Shown: positions 21,697-26,167 of the stretch, one piece after another | Position numbering within the stretch: position 1 is the stretch's first letter | Layout: each line of letters begins with the position of its first letter | Source: an uncultured Acetatifactor sp. | GTDB taxonomy: Bacteria > Bacillota > Clostridia > Lachnospirales > Lachnospiraceae | DNA length: 26,167 bases | Assembly (NCBI GenBank): GCA_910587755.1 | Contig: CAJUNZ010000035.1 | Coordinates: 1 to 26,167, forward strand | Reading direction: 5' to 3' | Translations under genes and position numbers: made by a program | The notes under the pieces: model-generated | What the model saw: only the letters and a program-made list of their open reading frames with translations | Databases searched by the model: none | What the model was told of the DNA's origin: nothing

Positions 21697-23049
21697 ATGG
21701 AATATCTTGTGGCGGGCGGGAAGGAGTCCCTGGCGGAAAAGCTGCAGGTGCTCACGGACGCAGCTAAATATGATGTGGCCTGTACTTCCAGCGGTGTAGA
21801 GCGGAAGGGGAACGGGAAGAGCATTGGGAACTGTGTGGCTGCGGGCATCTGCCACAGTTTTTCCGGGGACGGAAGGTGCATCTCCCTTTTGAAAATACTT
21901 CTCACCAATGAGTGCATTTTTGACTGCAAATACTGCCGCAACCGTCGTTCCAACGATATTCCCAGGGCCACTTTTACGCCTGAGGAAATCTGCACCCTGA
22001 CAATGGAATTTTACCGCAGGAATTATATAGAGGGCTTGTTTTTGAGCTCGGGCATTATCCGGGATCCCACATTTACCATGGAGCTGCTCTGCCGGACGCT
22101 GGCGCTGCTGAGGAATAAATACAGGTTTAACGGCTATGTGCATGTGAAGGCCATCCCAGGTGCGGATCCGGAAGTCATTGAACGGACAGGCTATCTGGCG
22201 GACAGAATGAGCGTGAACCTGGAGCTGCCCACGGCGGAAGGACTCCGCACCCTGGCGCCCAACAAGCACCGCAGAAGTATCCTCACCCCCATGAGGCAGA
22301 TACAGAACGGCATCCAGGCCAACAGAAACGATCTGGCGCTCTACCGGCACGCCCCCAGATTTGTGGCAGGGGGACAGTCCACCCAGGTGATCGTGGGGGC
22401 CACGCCGGAGAGCGATTACCAGATTATCAATGTGGCGGAGGGACTGTATCAGAAATTTGGATTAAAGAGGGTATTCTATTCCGCTTTTGTGAATGTCACC
22501 GGGGACAAGAGTCTTCCGGCCCTGCCCGGGGGCCCGCCTCTTCTGCGGGAACACAGGCTGTACCAGGCGGACTGGCTGCTGCGCTTTTACGGGTTCCGGG
22601 CGGAGGAGCTTCTGGATGAAAAACATCCGTTTTTTAACATCATGCTCGACCCCAAGGAGGACTGGGCCCTGCGGCATTTGGATCAGTTTCCTGTGGAGAT
22701 CAACCGTGCGCCTTTGGAGGTGCTTCTGCGGGTTCCGGGCGTGGGGGTGAAGAGCGCCCAGAGGATTGTGGCCGCCCGGCGGAGCGCCAGTCTCTCCTTC
22801 CGGGATCTGAAAAAGATTGGAGTGGTTTTAAAGCGCGCCCTGTATTTTATCACCTGCAGCGGCAGGATGATGTACCCTGTGAAGATGGAAGAGGACTATA
22901 TTGTGCGGAACCTTACCAGCGAAAAAGACAGGGTGCAGTTTGGCAGCGACGGTATGAGCTACAGGCAGCTTTCTCTGTTTGACAATGGGGAGTTCACCCG
23001 TTCTGTCACTGTGGAAGAGCAGCTTCAGGCAGCGGTGGGGCAGCTTTAG
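21697..23049 (+). CDS. Putative DNA modification/repair radical SAM protein (TIGR03916 type)
   Basis: This 450-residue protein is a radical SAM enzyme with the CxxxCxxC cluster site C73-x3-C77-x2-C80 (CIFDCKYC), which should hold the [4Fe-4S] cluster that cleaves S-adenosylmethionine. The SSGIIRDPTFTMELL and NLELPT segments match the rest of the barrel. Near residues 335-360 a helix-hairpin-helix (APLEVLLRVPGVGVKSAQRIV) suggests DNA contact. The pattern matches the family named putative DNA modification/repair radical SAM protein, normally encoded next to a TIGR03915 protein, as here. ATG 21697 follows AGGAGGGGG (21681-21689). The SOS-like promoter supports a damage-response role. The reaction and substrate are unknown. 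Confidence 0.9.
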   Translation: MEYLVAGGKESLAEKLQVLTDAAKYDVACTSSGVERKGNGKSIGNCVAAGICHSFSGDGRCISLLKILLTNECIFDCKYCRNRRSNDIPRATFTPEEICTLTMEFYRRNYIEGLFLSSGIIRDPTFTMELLCRTLALLRNKYRFNGYVHVKAIPGADPEVIERTGYLADRMSVNLELPTAEGLRTLAPNKHRRSILTPMRQIQNGIQANRNDLALYRHAPRFVAGGQSTQVIVGATPESDYQIINVAEGLYQKFGLKRVFYSAFVNVTGDKSLPALPGGPPLLREHRLYQADWLLRFYGFRAEELLDEKHPFFNIMLDPKEDWALRHLDQFPVEINRAPLEVLLRVPGVGVKSAQRIVAARRSASLSFRDLKKIGVVLKRALYFITCSGRMMYPVKMEEDYIVRNLTSEKDRVQFGSDGMSYRQLSLFDNGEFTRSVTVEEQLQAAVGQL

Positions 23050-23115
23050 GAGTTGCCGGAAAGCAATGCTCTGACCGGCCGGCTTCTACCATGTTTTGAA
23101 GAGGAGGGGAAGGGT

Positions 23116-23931
23116 ATGATCGTATACAGATGCACGGACTCGGCGGAAAGTGTCTTTACGGCTGTCTACCGGGCTTACCAGGAGAAGAGAAACCATGAGG
23201 AGACATTCGTGAGTCTTACGGATGATCCTGTTCTATTTGCGGAAGACGTTCCCGTCAAGCCGGATCCGGAGAAAGCGCAGAAGGTGGTGAATACGCTTGT
23301 GCGGCGGTTTGGGGAAGACGATTATGTTCATCTGTGCATGGCTCTGGCGTCGGATCAGGAGGACAGGGCCCAGGCTGTCTACCGCACTGTGGTGGATGGT
23401 CTGGGTAGGAAATGTCCCAGAGGGCATTTGTTTGACAACCTGGCCAATGACTATGTACACAGGGCCTTTGCCCTGGCCCGGGGTGTGTCCAGGGAGGCGG
23501 AGCGCCAGAAACAGTTCCTGCGGTTCCAGGAGCTGGAGAGCGGGCTTATGTACGCCAGGATAGGGCCCAAGAACAATGTTATGGCGTTTATCATGCCCCA
23601 TTTTGCGGACCGTCTTCCCATTGTGAATTTTGCGGTCCACGATGAGAAGCACAGTCTTTTTGGAATTCATCCCGCAGGCGGTCAGTGGTACCTGCTTCAG
23701 GGGGAGGGCGTGGAGGGACCCATACGACTGCAGCTGTCCCAGGAGGAGGGGGAGTACCAGGAACTGTTCCGTCAGCTCTGTCGTTCCATAACCATTGACC
23801 AGAGGAAGAACTGGAAACTCCAGAGAAATATGCTCCCCCTGCGCTTCCGGGAGTACATGGTGGAATTTGATTCCGGCGACAAGGTCAGCTCTTGTACTTC
23901 CTGGCCACGATCAGGCCTGCGGCGAGAATAA
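23116..23931 (+). CDS. DUF4130 / TIGR03915 putative DNA metabolism protein
   Basis: This 271-residue protein matches the DUF4130 family (TIGR03915), the partner of the upstream radical SAM protein; in other lineages DUF4130 is fused to a uracil-DNA-glycosylase-like domain. Readable marks are the start MIVYRCTDSAESVFTAVYRAY, the middle VHRAFALARGVSREAERQKQFLRF, FADRLPIVNFAVHDEKH and LQRNMLPLRFREYMVEF near the end. ATG 23116 follows GGAGGGG with 6-nt spacing; the frame is open back to 23053 without support. After VEFD about 18 extra residues run on, encoded by sequence antisense to the CotH gene end. The original stop seems lost, so the tail is probably not functional. It sits 66 nt after the radical SAM gene in the same operon. 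Confidence 0.87.
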   Translation: MIVYRCTDSAESVFTAVYRAYQEKRNHEETFVSLTDDPVLFAEDVPVKPDPEKAQKVVNTLVRRFGEDDYVHLCMALASDQEDRAQAVYRTVVDGLGRKCPRGHLFDNLANDYVHRAFALARGVSREAERQKQFLRFQELESGLMYARIGPKNNVMAFIMPHFADRLPIVNFAVHDEKHSLFGIHPAGGQWYLLQGEGVEGPIRLQLSQEEGEYQELFRQLCRSITIDQRKNWKLQRNMLPLRFREYMVEFDSGDKVSSCTSWPRSGLRRE

Positions 23932-25609
23932 CTGCCGAAAAGGCCATCCATATCCATCCGGTAAGGTCAGAACTGGGAGCGTCCGCTCCATTCATGTCAA
24001 AAGTGAAATTTTCCCTTGGCATCTGCATGGTCTCTGTAAACTTGTCCGGCATATTTGGGGGCATATTCTCTGAGGGCATAGTTTCTGAGGACATACTTTC
24101 TGAGGACCCGCCGGACATAGCCTCTATAGGCGTATTCTCCGATGGCCTGCCGGACATACTGCCCCTAAAGCCTCCCTTGCCGCCTTCCATGGAACCCATA
24201 TCGGCAAGGGTAATGGCAGAGGCATCTGCATAGTTCATGTTTTCGGAGGTTTCTCCGCTCTCAAGCTGCATGGAAATGCTTTCACTGCGCAGACTGCAGA
24301 ACCGGCGAAGGGTTTCCAGGCCTGTTTCAAATTCCTCATAGGTGTAAAAGGCGGTAGGATCTTTTTCTACATAGGATTGTATCAAATGATACGCCTCCTC
24401 TATAATGCCTTCAATATCAACGGTGTGAATAAATGCAGAGAAATATTCATGATATAAGCCGGTATATGTTTCGTTTTCAAAAATCCAGTTCAGCATGGGT
24501 CGGTCGGAGGATCCGCCGGACACCGGATTGTCAATGGGAGTGTTTACCGTGTCTGTGGCATCTCCACTGGTGAAGGTGCCAAACCCCAGATTATAGTCCC
24601 ATGGGATCATGGCAAGCTGTCCATCCTTTTCATAGAGATAATAGTTGTGAACCATCATGCCAGTATAGCTGTCGTCATTACAGATATAATTGTGCACGAC
24701 AAAATAGCGGATCACCTGCTCAATATCTACAACGGACTCAATTTCCTCGCCGGCGGAGAGTTTTTTCAGAGATTCAATCAGGCGATACTGGTCCGCTTCT
24801 GTAATATCTGTCTTGGCATTGTTCCATATGTTGGAGTAGCTGTCAAGATCATCGTCAGTGTATTGCAGCTTTACATCGGAAGACCCCATTCCAAACCCAC
24901 CGCCCAGGTTGAAACCGCCTTTTCTGCCATCGCTGCCGTCAAACTCAGCAGGCGGTTCAAAGGCCTTACCGTTACCGCGGCCGCCGCCAAAGCTTAAGCT
25001 GTCGGGCTTATAGAGTTCCCCATAGTCAGAACCGTAATTGCGCTCCAGAAAGGCTTCCTCCACGCCCTCCACAGCCAAATACAGTCCCCAGTCCTCGCCA
25101 TTAACGGTGATATAGACATAGCTGCACAGAGAGGAGTTCACTCCAAATGCATTCATCATAATGTAGGTCAGATAGTCCTTCATCATAGTGGAATCCTGGA
25201 TCAGATTGTTCAGACTCAGCTTATCCAGCCCGTGATAAGACTTGGAACTGTCATAGTGGTCAAATTCAATCTTAAAACTGTAGCGTCTGCTGCCCAGGGA
25301 GGCAACTGTAGAAAGAGAAGTGTTTCCCTTTGCGCGAATCCCTATATTTTTGTAGGCTTCCCCGTCGATTACCACATTGGCAGAATAGTATTCTTCGCTG
25401 GTGGCATTGGCAATGAAATCGTCCCATTCATCCATGACAATATCAATGGTATGTACTTTAGTGTGGTCAAATAATCGGTTCTCGTATCCCATGGAGCGGG
25501 CCATCACTTCCATGCCCAGGGCAGTGCCGTTCATAAATAAAACGGTAAGAACCAGCGTCAATGCAGTGACGCTCCATGCAATTCGATCAAAAAATCTGCT
25601 TCCTGACAT
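23885..25609 (-). CDS. CotH kinase family membrane protein
   Basis: This 574-residue protein has the CotH kinase domain (PF08757), an atypical protein kinase first known from Bacillus spore coats. An N-terminal membrane segment (about 12-34) is followed by the outer kinase domain. Marks are IGIRAKGNTSLS (R92, K94), YSFKIEFD (K113), WGLYLAVEGVEEAFL (E181) and IPWDYNLGFG (D338, metal-binding type). A Gly-rich insertion lies at 206-243, and a Ser/Met/Pro/Glu-rich stalk at about 455-535 precedes a C-terminal helix (about 550-567) and a KYKS end. The Ser-rich stalk could be its own substrate. Start and coupling: its ATG is 3 nt after the DUF4956 stop, and the GAGGT ribosome site lies inside that gene's last codons. 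Its 3' end overlaps the convergent DUF4130 gene by 47 bp, with no terminator between. Confidence 0.9.
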   Translation of the reverse strand: MSGSRFFDRIAWSVTALTLVLTVLFMNGTALGMEVMARSMGYENRLFDHTKVHTIDIVMDEWDDFIANATSEEYYSANVVIDGEAYKNIGIRAKGNTSLSTVASLGSRRYSFKIEFDHYDSSKSYHGLDKLSLNNLIQDSTMMKDYLTYIMMNAFGVNSSLCSYVYITVNGEDWGLYLAVEGVEEAFLERNYGSDYGELYKPDSLSFGGGRGNGKAFEPPAEFDGSDGRKGGFNLGGGFGMGSSDVKLQYTDDDLDSYSNIWNNAKTDITEADQYRLIESLKKLSAGEEIESVVDIEQVIRYFVVHNYICNDDSYTGMMVHNYYLYEKDGQLAMIPWDYNLGFGTFTSGDATDTVNTPIDNPVSGGSSDRPMLNWIFENETYTGLYHEYFSAFIHTVDIEGIIEEAYHLIQSYVEKDPTAFYTYEEFETGLETLRRFCSLRSESISMQLESGETSENMNYADASAITLADMGSMEGGKGGFRGSMSGRPSENTPIEAMSGGSSESMSSETMPSENMPPNMPDKFTETMQMPRENFTFDMNGADAPSSDLTGWIWMAFSAVILAAGLIVARKYKS

Positions 25610-25612
25610 AGT

Positions 25613-26118
25613 TTACCTCATATAATCGCCGTTGTAAGAGACGGCCACCGCGCTGCTGACACCGGGCATTTCGGAGAGAATGTTGATAAAATCAGTATTA
25701 TCTTCTTTCAGCCGCACTTCAATATTCAGCTCAATGGCTCCCTTGACAGCGGATTTGCTCTTGACGGTGGTCCGGGTGACATTTTTTGCAAGGAATTCTT
25801 TCGCCTTGATCTCTGCTTCATGGTTTGTGCAGTTCAGAACCACTATGTAGGGGTGGGTATTGGATGTTTTATTCACAAATACCAGCAGAATGACGCCAAT
25901 ACAGACGCTGCCAATGACGGCCAGAGGGATCATGCCCGCCGCCAGGATAATGCCTGCGCCGATAGACCAGAACAGGAATGCTATATCCAGAGGGTCTTTG
26001 ATGGCGGTGCGGAAACGGACAATGGACAGAGCGCCCACCATGCCCAGGGACAGCACCACATTGGAAGTTACAGCAAGAATAACAATTGCTGTAATCATGG
26101 TCAGGGCGATCAGCGTGG
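25613..26118 (-). CDS. DUF4956 membrane protein, N-terminus missing
   Basis: About 168 residues of a DUF4956 protein are present. The family hallmark SLGMVGALSIVRFRTAIKDPLDIAFLFWSIGAGII spans two membrane helices, and a third hydrophobic segment follows. The C-terminal 75 residues form a soluble, ferredoxin-like domain. The Met at 26098 lies inside a membrane helix and the frame stays open (reading TLIALT) up to the adapter junction, so the real start is beyond the contig. Full-length members are about 220 residues, so roughly 50 are missing. The pair DUF4956-CotH is usually preceded by a VTC-domain polyphosphate-polymerase-like gene, which may lie in the missing part. Its function is unknown. 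Confidence 0.88.
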
Positions 26119-26167
26119 AGATCGGAAGAGCGTCGTGTAGGGAAAGAGTGTAGATCTCGGTGGTCGC
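26119..26167. other. Illumina adapter sequence (not biological)
   Basis: From AGATCGGAAGAGCGTCGTGT at 26119 on, all 49 bases equal the reverse complement of the Illumina TruSeq universal adapter. The contig end was therefore not trimmed, and any feature called here is an artefact. Confidence 0.97.

Noticed and set aside
25820..26153. Plus-strand open frames at the contig end
   Set aside because: Antisense to DUF4956 and ending in adapter sequence.

Overview
The window looks like a contig end from a Lachnospiraceae-type member of the Clostridia (Bacillota). Ribosome-binding sites are strong (AGGAGG-like) and promoters are sigma-A-like. The gene families are ones usually met together in gut Lachnospiraceae: the AAA-ATPase_like/PDDEXK protein, PadR with DUF1700/DUF4097, BspA-type leucine-rich repeats, the DUF4956/CotH pair, and the TIGR03916 radical SAM with its TIGR03915 partner. 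I cannot fix a genus from this sequence alone. The last 49 bases (26119-26167) are Illumina adapter sequence, so biological DNA stops at 26118.

Layout. Positions 16-4931 (+) hold a sialidase-like Asp-box protein, an AAA-ATPase/PDDEXK protein, and a small operon of an XRE regulator, a sugar phosphate isomerase/epimerase and a CbrC-like zinc-ribbon protein, closed by a terminator. Positions 4978-5218 hold that terminator, a repeated palindrome, a large hairpin and a perfect consensus promoter. This promoter drives 5291-10394 (+): a leucine-rich-repeat protein, a VWA/DUF2201 protein with a degenerate metallopeptidase motif, and a MoxR-like AAA ATPase. After a terminator come a PadR regulator with a palindrome over its own -35 box, a DUF1700-DUF4097 fusion, and a SIMPL-domain protein (to 13199).

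Positions 13285-16837 (-) carry two A+T-richer polytopic membrane proteins of the GT-C glycosyltransferase type. Diverging from them, 17109-20268 (+) carries an acyltransferase-3 protein and a third GT-C-like membrane protein. Together these four could build or decorate an envelope glycan. asnA (aspartate-ammonia ligase) lies on the minus strand at 20457-21467.

The most interesting part is 21591-23931 (+). A radical SAM protein with a C-terminal helix-hairpin-helix, and its DUF4130 partner, sit behind a promoter that carries two LexA/SOS-box-like palindromes, one between -35 and -10 and one at the expected start of transcription. This suggests a DNA-damage-induced nucleic-acid repair or modification pair whose chemistry is not known. 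The DUF4130 gene runs 47 bp into the 3' end of a convergent CotH-kinase gene, which is translationally coupled to a DUF4956 membrane protein truncated by the contig end.

A second candidate for an under-described system is the leucine-rich-repeat/VWA/MoxR operon. It has the ATPase-plus-VWA logic of MoxR chaperone systems, with a BspA-like repeat protein as possible recognition subunit.
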